A DNA stretch of 43,195 bases from Opitutaceae bacterium (GCA_003164715.1 PLTZ01000055.1:1-43195); one strand, 5' to 3'; counted from the stretch's first letter, positions 17,176 through 25,838 are shown. A program made the numbers and translations. The notes: generated from the sequence alone by a model not told the origin.

Positions 17176-17412
17176 ATGAGCGTACCCACCAGCCCCCAGA
17201 GATTCCCCTACGTTAAGGACATGGCAGCGGGCACCTACTACTGGTGCGCCTGCGGCAATTCCAAGAACCAGCCGTTCTGCGACGGCGCACACCAGGGCAC
17301 CGAGTTCTCACCGGTGAAGGTCGAGCTTGCCGCGGCGAGGAAGGTCGCCTTCTGCGGCTGCAAGCATACTAAGAACGGCGCCCTCTGCGACGGGTCGCAC
17401 GCAAGGATCTGA
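17176..17412 (+). CDS. Two-motif CDGSH iron-sulfur protein
   Basis: The 78-residue protein has two CDGSH-type [2Fe-2S] sites. The first uses Cys24, Cys26, Cys35 and His39 (CACGNSKNQPFCDGAH). The second uses Cys60, Cys62, Cys71 and His75 (CGCKHTKNGALCDGSH). Such tandem small CDGSH proteins are common in bacteria and are thought to carry electrons or clusters in the cytosol, though partners are mostly unknown. The start is the ATG at 17176; the long frame upstream is the shadow of the secreted-protein gene. No clear ribosome-binding site is seen. Confidence 0.9.
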   Translation: MSVPTSPQRFPYVKDMAAGTYYWCACGNSKNQPFCDGAHQGTEFSPVKVELAAARKVAFCGCKHTKNGALCDGSHARI

Positions 17413-17416
17413 CAAG

Positions 17417-17459
17417 CGCCGCCCAAGACTCCCGTTCTGAGACTCGAGTCAAAGCGGCG
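17417..17459 (+). terminator. Possible terminator after the CDGSH gene
   Basis: CGCCGC (17417-17422) can pair with GCGGCG (17454-17459). The loop itself contains the palindrome GACTCGAGTC, and a T-rich stretch (TTGTTCTTGT) follows. The loop is long, so the call is weak. Confidence 0.3.
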
Positions 17460-17710
17460 GGGCAGTTGTTCTTGTCGTGTGGGGGGAGGCTTCCCAAGCA
17501 GAGCCGAAGCTTCACCAGCGCATGAGCCCGGGCACAAAGATTTGGATCGTGCCAATAGAGTTCCCCCGGGACGGGTCACGCCCTATATGGCAATTGCAGG
17601 CGCATATCGCAGCGGTAGGTTAAGGACCCATAGCCAAGTGACGGCCTGTAGCGTACTGTAGCAAGGAAAGTGATGGCGAACACCTCGTCATCAAAAACAA
17701 AAGATACATT

Positions 17711-17812
17711 ATGCACCTCCTATTCGCACCCGTTCTTGCCAGTGCCATCTACATTGGCGGCGGCTTGGGCCTCGTCCTCCTCATCGTCGTTATCATCCTG
17801 ATACTACGCTGA
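17711..17812 (+). CDS. 33-residue membrane micropeptide (DUF3309-like)
   Basis: The short ORF encodes MHLLFAPVLASAIYIGGGLG followed by LVLLIVVIILILR, a single hydrophobic helix with a GGGLGL hinge. The same hinge occurs in the 51-residue product at 28258-28413 and resembles the DUF3309 group of tiny membrane proteins. It likely sits in the inner membrane, and its function is unknown. There is no strong ribosome-binding site at the ATG. A good one (GCAAGGAAAG at 17661-17670) precedes another ATG at 17673 in a different frame, so translation might start there and re-initiate. It is too short for most gene finders. Confidence 0.5.
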   Translation: MHLLFAPVLASAIYIGGGLGLVLLIVVIILILR

Positions 17813-18015
17813 CCGCGACCGAGTCCGCGCAGTTTAGCGCCTGCGAGCCGATTGCGCTCGCAGGGAAGCTTGGCTATAAATCCGATCACCCAGGTTTCCA
17901 GCCCCCAGGTATCCTATGGCCCTTGGCGAAGCGTGAATGCGCGCAAGCGACCGTGGCCTCAAGGCGTTTTCCTGTGCTCCTGTGCAATGGGCCTAGCCTG
18001 CTTAGCACCCAGCCT

Positions 18016-18276
18016 TCACGGCCCATGATCCTCGGAATTGCGCTGGGTTCTCGCGCGAAAGAGCGACGTATAGATAACGAGGCACGTCAGCAGGATTGCG
18101 CCCATCCAAACGCTGCCGGGGCCGGAAACGCCAAAGTAGTAGCTGGCACCGGCGACGAAGGGAACGAGCACAATTGAAAGGAGGGCAAGGTTCATTGCCC
18201 AAAAGATAGCACTCAGTGCCCCTGTTCCTATGGGGTCTTGGCCTCCGCCCGAAACACAGTTTGCCCAGACGTCCAC
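18016..18276 (-). CDS. Small protein with two membrane helices, unknown
   Basis: The 86-residue product (GTG start) has two clear hydrophobic segments, AIFWAMNLALLSIVLVPFVA and VWMGAILLTCLVIYTSLF, then a charged tail. The likely place is the inner membrane with both ends on the same side. An ATG at 18195 would give 59 residues and still keep both helices, so the start is uncertain. No family is recognised. It lies after, and on the opposite strand to, the micropeptide. It could be read upstream-to-downstream away from the cytochrome gene end, but no operon is evident. Overlapping plus-strand frames look like its shadow. Confidence 0.5.
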   Translation of the reverse strand: MDVWANCVSGGGQDPIGTGALSAIFWAMNLALLSIVLVPFVAGASYYFGVSGPGSVWMGAILLTCLVIYTSLFRARTQRNSEDHGP

Positions 18277-18351
18277 GAGGTGTGGCAGAATCTGGTCGCA
18301 GGTGCTCGGGATGAGGCGGCAGCATGGGGCCTCGGGTCCCCCGTGGGCCCG

Positions 18352-20541
18352 CTACCCACCCGCAGGTCCGACTCCGCCCGCAGGAGGCTCGTCCTTCTTC
18401 CCGGCCTTTGCGCGCTCGGCCTCGATCCGCTCCAGCTCAAGCGGATGGTCCTCCTTCATCTCCTTCTCCGACAGCCATCCCGTGAGCCATGAGAGGTTCA
18501 TGGGATAGATGTCCGGGTTGAAGATGACGAAGTAGAAGTGCCAGATGATGATGGCCAAGGTCGCCAGCACGGCCTCGTACAGGTGGACGGTCCGGGACAC
18601 GTCGTAGCCGAGCTTCGTAAAGAGCCGGATGGACGTGTTCTCGAACCAGAGGAGCGCCCCGGTGATGCCCATGACCGCCGAGCCCCACATCATCGCCCAG
18701 TACTCGGTCTTCTCGATGTAGCTGAAGCGCCCGAACTTCGGCTTGGTCGGCGAAAGCCCGAGGTTGTACCGCAGGACGCCCAGCGCATCGGTCAGGTCCT
18801 TCACCACGGGCAACAGGTCGCGGAACAGCTGCCTCCCGCGAATCGTGAGCGCCAGGTATGCGAAATGCCACAGCCCGGCGGCAACGAGGACCACGCCGGC
18901 CACCCTGTGGATGTCGCTTCGCCATTCGAACAGGTGGCCGACCCGGTGGCGGATGGGCATGACCCACCAAGCATCCGGGAACTGGAGCATGAAGCCCGTG
19001 ATGACGAGCGCGACGAAGCTTAGGACCAGGGTCCCGTGCTGAAGGCGCTCGTTGACCGTCATCCGGAGATAGAGGCGGTGGGGCAGGATCTCCTCGGCGA
19101 CGAGCCCCCTCTGGATCCCGATCTTGCGCCGCACCTTCTTTAGGAAGTCGAGGCCGTTGTGGACGACCATTCCGCCGACCACGACAATGATGAGCAGAAC
19201 GTAGAGCGTCGCGATCCAGTAGACCGCAGGCTCCTGGCCCTTCCTGCTCGCCGTCACGTGCACCGGGGCGGACGTGAAGCGCACGTCGGCGCCCTGGTGG
19301 CACTGGCCGCAGGTCTTCGCCAGGTTGGCGCGGTTGACCGGCGAGAGCGGATCCGAGGACGGCCGCACCGCGTGCGCCCCGTGGCAGCTCGAGCAGTTGA
19401 CCGCGACCACCGCGCCGCCGCGGGTCGCCAGCCCGTGGAAGCTGTCGGCAAAGGTCTGGAAGCGGTCGGTCGCCAGGCCGTAGCGCTCGTTCAGGTTCAC
19501 CGAGCCGTGGCAGGTGCCGCACACCATCGCCGAGACGTTGCGCGCCGACACGGCGGCAGTCGGGTTCTTGGGATCCTGGATCTGGTGCTCCCCGTGGCAG
19601 GTGGTGCACACCGGCGTGTCCGGGAAGCCCATCCTAAGGGCGGCCGCATGCGCGCTCAGCGCATACTCCTTGGCCTCCGCCGCGTGGCACTTGGCGCATG
19701 TCCCGGGGAGATTCTGCGGGTTGAACCGCGAGCCGGCGCTGAGCGGGCCGGCCGTCTCGTGGCTTCCGTGGCAGTCGACGCAGTTGGCGGCGGCGGCGTT
19801 TCCCTGCGCGAGGCTCTTGCCGTGCACGCTCTCGCCGTAGGAGACGATGAAGCCCCGGCTCACCTTCGAGGCCGCCAGCACGCGGCTCTCGTCCCTGTGG
19901 CAGCTCAGGCAGAGGTCCGTCTGCTCGCGCTTGAGCTTCAACTTGTCGCTCCCCGCCGCCACCGGCTTCATGTGGCAGGTGAGGCAGGTCGGCGCCTCGG
20001 CCCGTCCCGCGGCGAAGGCCGCGCCGTGCGCGGAATTCATGAAGTGCTCGGCGACGTCGGCGTGGCACTCGCCGCAGGCGGCCACGAGCTTCGCCCCCGC
20101 GAACGACGACTTCGCGCCCGAGGCCTCCGGGATCCCGTGGGTCCCGTGGCAGGAAGTGCAGTCGGTCTCGGCCGTGGCCGCAAAGGGCACCGCGGCAAAG
20201 TCCGCGTGGAAGGCGTGGGTCTTCGCGGTTGCGTCATGGCAGCCCCTGCAGTCGACGGCGGCCGCCGGCCTGTGGTGCGGCCGGACGTTCAGGTCGACGG
20301 CGTCGTGGCAGTCGGTGCAGCCGAGCGACGCGTGCGCCGAGCGGCCGAACCCGCTCGTGTCGACGTGGAGCGACACCATCTTGCCGCCCTTCCAGATGCC
20401 GAGCTTGGGATCCCCGTGGCATTCCAGGCAGGCCTTGTTCCCTGCGGCATCCGCGGCCCGGAGGCCCCCCGCAAGCGCAGCCGCAGCCATCCCGGCTCCC
20501 GCGAGCCGGAGCAAAAATGTGAATCTTAGGTGTTGCCGCAT
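18352..20541 (-). CDS. 13-haem cytochrome c fused to a cytochrome b domain
   Basis: The 729-residue protein has a signal sequence, then 13 CxxCH haem c sites (CLECH, CTDCH, CRGCH, CTSCH, CGECH, CLTCH, CLSCH, CVDCH, CAKCH, CTTCH, CGTCH, CSSCH, CGQCH) across residues 35-430. After this comes a TM helix (about 445-465). A di-haem cytochrome b561/formate dehydrogenase gamma-like domain follows, with possible haem ligands in NERLQHG, SDIHRVAG, GLWHFAY, RTVHLYE and IIWHFYF. The fusion would move electrons between the quinone pool in the membrane and periplasmic partners. The C-terminus is a short charged cytosolic tail. It is divergent from a monohaem cytochrome c that could be its partner. The direction of electron flow and the final donor or acceptor are unknown. 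Confidence 0.92.
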   Translation of the reverse strand: MRQHLRFTFLLRLAGAGMAAAALAGGLRAADAAGNKACLECHGDPKLGIWKGGKMVSLHVDTSGFGRSAHASLGCTDCHDAVDLNVRPHHRPAAAVDCRGCHDATAKTHAFHADFAAVPFAATAETDCTSCHGTHGIPEASGAKSSFAGAKLVAACGECHADVAEHFMNSAHGAAFAAGRAEAPTCLTCHMKPVAAGSDKLKLKREQTDLCLSCHRDESRVLAASKVSRGFIVSYGESVHGKSLAQGNAAAANCVDCHGSHETAGPLSAGSRFNPQNLPGTCAKCHAAEAKEYALSAHAAALRMGFPDTPVCTTCHGEHQIQDPKNPTAAVSARNVSAMVCGTCHGSVNLNERYGLATDRFQTFADSFHGLATRGGAVVAVNCSSCHGAHAVRPSSDPLSPVNRANLAKTCGQCHQGADVRFTSAPVHVTASRKGQEPAVYWIATLYVLLIIVVVGGMVVHNGLDFLKKVRRKIGIQRGLVAEEILPHRLYLRMTVNERLQHGTLVLSFVALVITGFMLQFPDAWWVMPIRHRVGHLFEWRSDIHRVAGVVLVAAGLWHFAYLALTIRGRQLFRDLLPVVKDLTDALGVLRYNLGLSPTKPKFGRFSYIEKTEYWAMMWGSAVMGITGALLWFENTSIRLFTKLGYDVSRTVHLYEAVLATLAIIIWHFYFVIFNPDIYPMNLSWLTGWLSEKEMKEDHPLELERIEAERAKAGKKDEPPAGGVGPAGG

Positions 20542-20611
20542 GGCTGCCGGACGGCCCGCCGCCAGGCACCTCCCATGCTGCCCGAAGCCCCGCGATTCGG
20601 CTGCGCGGATT

Positions 20612-20638
20612 TTGGCATAGATGCCGCGCTTTTATCCT
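20612..20638 (+). promoter_or_regulatory. Weak candidate promoter for the monohaem cytochrome c
   Basis: TTGGCA (20612-20617) and TATCCT (20633-20638) are 15 bases apart in the 179-bp divergent region between the two cytochrome genes. The boxes are imperfect and the spacing short. Confidence 0.25.
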
Positions 20639-20720
20639 ACCCAGGACGGGAAGAAGCTCCTAGTATGGCCCCAGCGCCCTCCGCCCCCCGGGACGCGAGG
20701 CTCGACCCAGAAGATTTACC

Positions 20721-21056
20721 ATGAAATCACTCAACATCATCGGGATAGGGGCTACGGCCCTTCTCATCGCATCGCCCGCGGCCCGCGCCGCGGCTGCCGA
20801 CAACTGGAAGCAGCACTGTGCATCCTGCCACGGCGCGGACGGCACCGGGCAGACCAAGATGGGCCACAAGCTCGGCGTCAAGGACCTGACCGACGCCGCC
20901 AACCAGAAGGGCTTCACCGACGACCAGCTCTTCAAGAACCTGAAGGCCGGCGAATCCGACGCCGACGGCAAGGTGAAGATGAAGCCCTTCGGCGAGAAGC
21001 TGTCGGACGACGACATCAAGGCCCTCGTGGCCTACGTCCGTACGCTGTCCAAGTAG
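20721..21056 (+). CDS. Monohaem class I cytochrome c, periplasmic
   Basis: The 111-residue product has a signal peptide (MKSLNIIGIGATALLIASPA, cut near ARAAA). One haem site CASCH lies at about residues 33-37, followed by GADGTGQTKMG. The likely axial Met is in KVKMKPF near residue 87, and the C-terminal helix DDIKALVAYVRTL is typical of small class I cytochromes. It is a soluble periplasmic electron carrier. It is divergent from the 13-haem/cytochrome b gene, and the shared intergenic region suggests common control. Its stop lies four bases from the end of the convergent PaiB gene. Confidence 0.92.
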   Translation: MKSLNIIGIGATALLIASPAARAAAADNWKQHCASCHGADGTGQTKMGHKLGVKDLTDAANQKGFTDDQLFKNLKAGESDADGKVKMKPFGEKLSDDDIKALVAYVRTLSK

Positions 21057-21060
21057 GGGC

Positions 21061-21687
21061 CTACCCGGAGCCGCCCCCCTGCCGCCGGATCATACCGGCG
21101 AGCCTGCGGCTCTCCGGGTCGCCCGACCCCTCCAGTCCCCGCAGCACCCCCGCCTGGTCCTCGGGCGAGCGGTTCTGGCCGAACTTGAACTTCGCCTCAA
21201 TGCGGGTGATGCGGATCGAGAAGGCGACGACCGCCCGCATCATCGACTCCATGTAGTCCTTCGGCAGGTCCATCCCCCACGGGCTCGGCATCCCCGACTC
21301 GTACTTGGAGGTCGTGTCCCTAAGCATCTTCAGCATGAACGCGGCGTCCGTCTCCACGCGCGCGACGCCGTAGACGTGGGCCGCCGCGTAGTTCCAGGTG
21401 GGCACCGCAACCTTGGCCTCATACCACGAGGGGCTTATGTAGGCGTGCGGCCCGTGGAAGATGCAGAGGACCTCCCGGACCCCGTCGAAGGACTTCCACT
21501 GCCCGTTCGCCCGCGCCATGTGGCCGCGAAGACTGTCGCCCTGTTGCGACTCGTCCAGCAGCACCGGCAGGTGGCTCGCCTGCATCCGGCCGTCCTCCTG
21601 CGTGACCAGGGTGGCGAAGCCGTGCGCATGGAGGAACGCCCGGATCGTCCGGGGATCCTCGACGCGGTTGAAGGACGGGATGTACAT
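21061..21687 (-). CDS. paiB: PaiB-family FMN-binding protein
   Basis: The 208-residue product opens with MYIPSFN, the usual PaiB start, so 21687 is preferred over the ATG nine bases upstream. Family marks are GFATLVTQEDG, ASHLPVLLD, LRGHMARANGQW, and FHGPHAYISPSWY followed by VPTWNYAAAHVYG. PaiB proteins have a split-barrel flavin fold. In Bacillus the protein was described as a negative regulator of sporulation and protease genes, but most homologues are uncharacterised flavoproteins. It is divergent from the methionine sulfoxide reductase gene with 107 bp between them, so both could serve oxidative-stress responses; that link is inference. Confidence 0.88.
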   Translation of the reverse strand: MYIPSFNRVEDPRTIRAFLHAHGFATLVTQEDGRMQASHLPVLLDESQQGDSLRGHMARANGQWKSFDGVREVLCIFHGPHAYISPSWYEAKVAVPTWNYAAAHVYGVARVETDAAFMLKMLRDTTSKYESGMPSPWGMDLPKDYMESMMRAVVAFSIRITRIEAKFKFGQNRSPEDQAGVLRGLEGSGDPESRRLAGMIRRQGGGSG

Positions 21688-21794
21688 TGAACACACCGAA
21701 TCACCGACCTAAAGGGTGCGCGAGCCGTTTTCCGGCCCGGGACGCCCGGAGTGGACACCCGAGGCAAACCCCCTTTTCTTTGCGGAATCAATCC

Positions 21795-22298
21795 ATGCAT
21801 GACGTGAAGACGACCGCCGGCCTCCCGAAGGCCGCCGCCTACCGCGAGATCCTGGGACAGCTCGCGGCGCTCTTTTCCGGGGAGCGAAGCGGCATGGCCA
21901 ACGCGGCGAACATGGCGGCCGCCCTTTACCAGGCGCTGCCCGACGTGAACTGGGCCGGGTTCTATTTCCTGCAGGAGGGCGACCTGGTGCTCGGGCCCTT
22001 CCAGGGCAAGGTCGCGTGCGTGCGGATCCGGGTCGGCAAGGGCGTCTGCGGGACGGCGGCCAAGCGCCTGGAAACGATCACTGTCCCGGACGTGAACGCC
22101 TTTCCGGGGCATATCGCGTGCGACTCCGCATCGCGCTCCGAGATCGTCGTCCCGCTCATCCGAAAGGGGAGCCTGATCGGGGTCCTGGACGTCGACAGCC
22201 CGACACTGGGCCGGTTCGACCGGGAGGACGCCGCCGGCCTCGGCGCCGCGGTGGATCTCCTGCTCCTGGCCTCCGACTTCGGAAGGCTCGCCGGCTGA
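21795..22298 (+). CDS. msrC: Free methionine-(R)-sulfoxide reductase, GAF domain
   Basis: The 167-residue GAF protein matches fRMsr (E. coli YebR/MsrC). It reduces free methionine-R-sulfoxide in the cytosol using thioredoxin-type electrons. The motifs NWAGFYFLQ, LGPFQGKVACVRI, GVCGTAA and GHIACDSASRSEIVVPL are present. The three cysteines used in catalysis and resolution are at 75, 85 and 109. The start at 21795 is chosen because the 36 codons upstream are unlike the family. Its stop is 25 bp from that of the convergent MFS gene, with a shared GC hairpin between. Confidence 0.93.
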   Translation: MHDVKTTAGLPKAAAYREILGQLAALFSGERSGMANAANMAAALYQALPDVNWAGFYFLQEGDLVLGPFQGKVACVRIRVGKGVCGTAAKRLETITVPDVNAFPGHIACDSASRSEIVVPLIRKGSLIGVLDVDSPTLGRFDREDAAGLGAAVDLLLLASDFGRLAG

Positions 22299-22302
22299 CC
22301 GC

Positions 22303-22315
22303 GGGCCGTGGGCCC
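22303..22315. terminator. Shared hairpin between convergent genes
   Basis: GGGCC (22303-22307) pairs with GGCCC (22311-22315) around GTG, in the 25 bp between the stops of msrC and the MFS gene. On the minus strand TTTT lies before the stem rather than after it. It is short but perfect and could serve both genes. Confidence 0.35.
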
Positions 22316-22323
22316 CAAAAGGC

Positions 22324-23775
22324 TCACTCGGCGGGAGCGGGACCCTCCGCGCCGATCGCGGGGCCGCGCGGGTCCCGGATGCCCGCCTTTCGCCCGGAGC
22401 CCTTCGACTCTACCTCCTCAATGTAGCGACGGGTCGCCGGCGGCAGCTCGAGCCAGATCCTGATCGCGATCGCCAGGCCCAGGAGCGCGAAGGGGACCAA
22501 GAACAGGGGCCACCAGATCCAGTTGATCGAGGCCAGGTAGCCGATGCTCACGGACTGGATCGTGCTGCCAGCGTAGGCAAAGCCGTCGACGATGCCGGCA
22601 CAGGTGGCGGTCGCCTTGCGGCCGCCGAAGTCCGTCGCCGCCGTGCCCGACATGAGCGAGGTGATGCCGACGGCGCACATGGTGATCGCCACACCCATGA
22701 TCCCCACGGTGACCGGCGATGTCCGCAGGGTGGCGGCCATCACGAGCGCCAGGGCGAGGACCAGGGCGCTCAGGATCGCCGCCACCGGCCCGCGCCTCGA
22801 CTGGAAGAACTTGTCCGAGATGAATCCGGCCGCGAATCCCCCCACGATGCCGAAGATGCACAGGAGCCACCCCCAATGCTGCACGAAGAACGGGCTTCCT
22901 CCGGCCGGCACCTCCGCGGCGAAGAACGTATACCAGTACTGGATCCCGTTTCGGAATACCCCCGAAGTGAGCTCCACGGCCGCGATCATGAGCATGAGCG
23001 GGCTAAGAAAGACCTTCTTGAGCAAGTCCAGGTACGAGAGATCGATATGCATGAGCCCCGAGGAGGCGTCGTGCGTGTCGAAGGACGGGAAACCGGCATC
23101 CTCCGGGGTGTCGGCCACGGCCCAAATGTCGATGATGGTCCAGCCCGCAATGATCGCCGCGGGGACGAAAAACACGGCGGGAATGCTGCCGGTGAAATCG
23201 ACGATCGCCCGGCTCCAGTCGATCGCGAAGTACACGCCGATCGAAATGAGCGAGCCAAAGATCGCCCCGAACACCCCGCGCTCCCGCACGTGGAACCAGT
23301 AGGCCTTCACCTTGATGATCGAGACGGCGCCGTAGCTCTGGAAGTACATGTTCAGGGAGTAGACCGCGCTGTAGGCGGCGGTGAGGTGCCCCGGCATCCG
23401 CCCCGCGAGCACGAGAACGGTGAGCAGGCCGAGCATCGCGTTCGACACCGCCGATCCGAATCCCGCGATCAGCATCCCGCGCTTGCCCCCGATCCGGTCC
23501 ACGAGCGGCCCGTTGACGACGAAGGAGACCGCGTAGACGAGCGTGCCGACGCCGGTGATGATGCCGAACGTCTCCTTGGTCATCAGCGCCCCCATCGCCT
23601 TCGAGGAGACGATGATGTTGAGGCGCCCCATGTACAGGAACGAGTACGTCATCCCCAGCGGGAACCAGTTGAGGAACCGCCGCATGACGAACTTCCGGCT
23701 GTGCCCCAGCGGGTTGTTCGCGAAATACGCCGCGATGACCGCGACCAGGCAGGCACCGATGACGGCGAGGTACAT
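22324..23775 (-). CDS. MFS transporter of the organophosphate:phosphate antiporter type
   Basis: The 483-residue membrane protein has 12 or more hydrophobic segments. It resembles the OPA branch of the MFS (GlpT/UhpT). LNWFPLGMTYSFLYMGRLNI matches the first helix, and GPLVDRIGGKRGMLIAGFG matches the loop between helices 2 and 3. Members exchange a sugar or glycerol phosphate for phosphate. The substrate here is not fixed, because the substrate-binding arginines cannot be confirmed by eye. The ATG at 23775 is used; the TTG at 23814 would add 13 charged residues. A long hydrophobic stretch before the standard first helix gives an extra N-terminal TM. It is convergent with msrC. Confidence 0.85.
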   Translation of the reverse strand: MYLAVIGACLVAVIAAYFANNPLGHSRKFVMRRFLNWFPLGMTYSFLYMGRLNIIVSSKAMGALMTKETFGIITGVGTLVYAVSFVVNGPLVDRIGGKRGMLIAGFGSAVSNAMLGLLTVLVLAGRMPGHLTAAYSAVYSLNMYFQSYGAVSIIKVKAYWFHVRERGVFGAIFGSLISIGVYFAIDWSRAIVDFTGSIPAVFFVPAAIIAGWTIIDIWAVADTPEDAGFPSFDTHDASSGLMHIDLSYLDLLKKVFLSPLMLMIAAVELTSGVFRNGIQYWYTFFAAEVPAGGSPFFVQHWGWLLCIFGIVGGFAAGFISDKFFQSRRGPVAAILSALVLALALVMAATLRTSPVTVGIMGVAITMCAVGITSLMSGTAATDFGGRKATATCAGIVDGFAYAGSTIQSVSIGYLASINWIWWPLFLVPFALLGLAIAIRIWLELPPATRRYIEEVESKGSGRKAGIRDPRGPAIGAEGPAPAE

Positions 23776-24095
23776 AAAACGGGTCGACGATGCCCGCGAT
23801 TCGAGCCGGCTCAATCCCTATCCGGGCTGTTTCCCTGATCTTCCGACGGTTTTTGCACTGCCGTCACCCATTCCCGGGGATCCCGCGCCCATTCGACCCT
23901 AATGGGACAATCCCTGCAGCCCAAGAAATGCGCAGCTTTTGCCAAAGACCGCCCGGCGGCCCCGCTCCAGGCTTGTTAAGCTCTCCTCCGCAAGAGAATG
24001 AGCGCAGGCCGAAACACCCCCTCGATTTCGGCGGCCCCGGGATTGGGGCGCCCGGGCGGGGCCATTCCTATTTAGGGCGCCGCCCAAGACACCCC

Positions 24096-25715
24096 ATGGC
24101 CCCCCAGCCGAGCGACCCGTCTTCCGATCCCGTTGCCCAGGCTGACAACCTTCGGCGCCTGGAGGCGCGCATCGCCCGGATTGAGGCCTACCTGCGGCTG
24201 AATGAGCCCGCCAAGGTGGCCGCCGCGCCGCCTCCCGCCGCGCAGAAACCCGACGAGGACCTCGAATACAAGATCGGCCAGGAATGGTTCGCGAAGGTGG
24301 GCATCGCGGCGCTCGGGGTCGGCATCGCCTTCACGCTCTGCCTACCCTACGCCACCCTGCCGCCCGCCGCCCCGTCGCTCGCCGGCTACGCGCTGGCGGC
24401 CGGACTCTTCGCCCTGGCGCGCTTCTCCCCCCGCGCCCTTGAGCCCGTCTCTTCGCCCCTTCGGGCGACGGGGATGGCGCTCCTCTATCTCGCAAGCCTG
24501 AGGCTCTGCTTCTTCGGGGACCGCCACGCCGTGGGCGCCGACTCGCTCGCGGGCGGGCTTCTCCTCGCGCTCACGGCCGCCGCGAACCTCGCGATCGCCC
24601 TGCGCAGGAAATCCGCGTGGCTGACCGGCCTCGCGCTCCTGACCGGCTACTCGACGGCCGTCGCCGTCGGCTCCCCGTCGGTTGGGCTGGGACTCATCGC
24701 CGCCTTCTCCATCGCGGCCGTGGGCGCCAGCGTCTTGCTTGGCCGGCCGGCACCGATCATGACCGCGATGCCGCTTGCGTACGTCGCGTACGCCGCATGG
24801 GCCTTCGGCAACCCGTTCCGCGGCCATCCGTTCCAGGCGGTCGCGGGCACGCCGTGGGCTCCCGGGGTGCTCCTCGTGTGCCTGGTGGCGTTCTCCGCCG
24901 GGTTTCACCGCGCCGCCCAGGGCGACCGGGAGAGCGTCATGGCCAACGCAGGCGTGTTTCTCAACGCCCTGGCGGGCTTCGCGGTCTACCTGATCCACAC
25001 GTTCGTGTGCTATGACTCCGAGCTGGTGGCCGCCCAGCTGGCCGCCTCGGTTGCGCTCATAGGACTCGCCATCCTGCATTCGAGCGAGAAGGACGGCATC
25101 GGGTCCTTCATCTGCGCGATGACCGGATTCGCGGCGCTCAGCTTTGCGATCATCAAGGCCACGCACCCTCCCGATGTGTTCGTCTGGCTCTCCGTGCAGA
25201 GCGTCATCGTGGTCGCGACCGCGATCTGGCTGCGTTCCCGCTTCATCGTCGTCGCGAACTTTGTGATCTTCCTGGCGATCCTCGCCTGCTACGTGGCGGT
25301 CGCCGAGCGGGAGCGTGGGATAAGCCTCGGCTTCGGCCTGGTGGCCCTGACCACGGCCCGGCTCCTCGGCTGGAAGCAGAAGCGCCTCGAGCTCAAGACC
25401 GAGTTCATGCGAAACGCCTACCTTGTCGTGGCGTTCCTCGTGTTCCCCTACGCCCTTTATCACCTCGTGCCCGGGGCCTGGGTCAGCCTGGCATGGGTGG
25501 GAGCCGCGATGCTCTACTACCTTCTCTCGGCTATCCTGCACAACCCCAAGTACCGATGGATGGCGCACGCCACCCTCGTCCTCACGGCCCTCTACCTCGT
25601 CATCGTCGGGATAAGCCGGCTTGAGCCGCTGTTTCGCAACCTGTCGTTCCTCGTCCTCGGCGCCGCGTTCCTGATCGTGTCGCTCGTCTTTACCCGGTTG
25701 CGGACCCGCCGCTGA
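24096..25715 (+). CDS. DUF2339 multi-pass membrane protein
   Basis: The 539-residue protein begins with a short coiled helix (LRRLEARIARIEAYLRL) and a Pro-rich linker, then YKIGQEWFAKVGIAALGVGI, the usual start of the DUF2339 membrane part. At least a dozen hydrophobic segments follow to the C-terminus (LSFLVLGAAFLIVSLVFTRL). No catalytic motif is known for this family. Function is unknown, and a link to envelope or polysaccharide metabolism is sometimes proposed without proof. The ATG at 24096 is chosen because the upstream frame is intergenic-like. A perfect 12-bp palindrome overlaps its stop codon. Confidence 0.85.
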   Translation: MAPQPSDPSSDPVAQADNLRRLEARIARIEAYLRLNEPAKVAAAPPPAAQKPDEDLEYKIGQEWFAKVGIAALGVGIAFTLCLPYATLPPAAPSLAGYALAAGLFALARFSPRALEPVSSPLRATGMALLYLASLRLCFFGDRHAVGADSLAGGLLLALTAAANLAIALRRKSAWLTGLALLTGYSTAVAVGSPSVGLGLIAAFSIAAVGASVLLGRPAPIMTAMPLAYVAYAAWAFGNPFRGHPFQAVAGTPWAPGVLLVCLVAFSAGFHRAAQGDRESVMANAGVFLNALAGFAVYLIHTFVCYDSELVAAQLAASVALIGLAILHSSEKDGIGSFICAMTGFAALSFAIIKATHPPDVFVWLSVQSVIVVATAIWLRSRFIVVANFVIFLAILACYVAVAERERGISLGFGLVALTTARLLGWKQKRLELKTEFMRNAYLVVAFLVFPYALYHLVPGAWVSLAWVGAAMLYYLLSAILHNPKYRWMAHATLVLTALYLVIVGISRLEPLFRNLSFLVLGAAFLIVSLVFTRLRTRR

Positions 25716-25724
25716 CTGCAGTCA
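25713..25724. repeat. Perfect 12-bp palindrome at a stop codon
   Basis: TGACTGCAGTCA overlaps the stop codon (TGA at 25713-25715) of the DUF2339 gene. It could be a binding site for a dimeric regulator of the next gene, or a chance event. Confidence 0.35.
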
Positions 25725-25838
25725 CGCCACGCCCCACACGGAGCGGGCGTCCAATTCCGTGCGCCGATGGGGAGGCCGGGGCGCCCTTTGGGAACTTGGG
25801 AATTGAAGTCCGGGTCGGAGCCGTGGAATCTGGCTCAA

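Noticed and set aside
17673-17801. 42-residue ORF with a good ribosome-binding site
   Set aside because: Its Ser/Ala-rich sequence is an out-of-frame reading of the hydrophobic micropeptide and looks unlike a protein.
18437-20529. Long ORFs on both strands over the multihaem gene
   Set aside because: They are other-frame readings; only the 729-residue frame keeps the 13 haem motifs and membrane helices.
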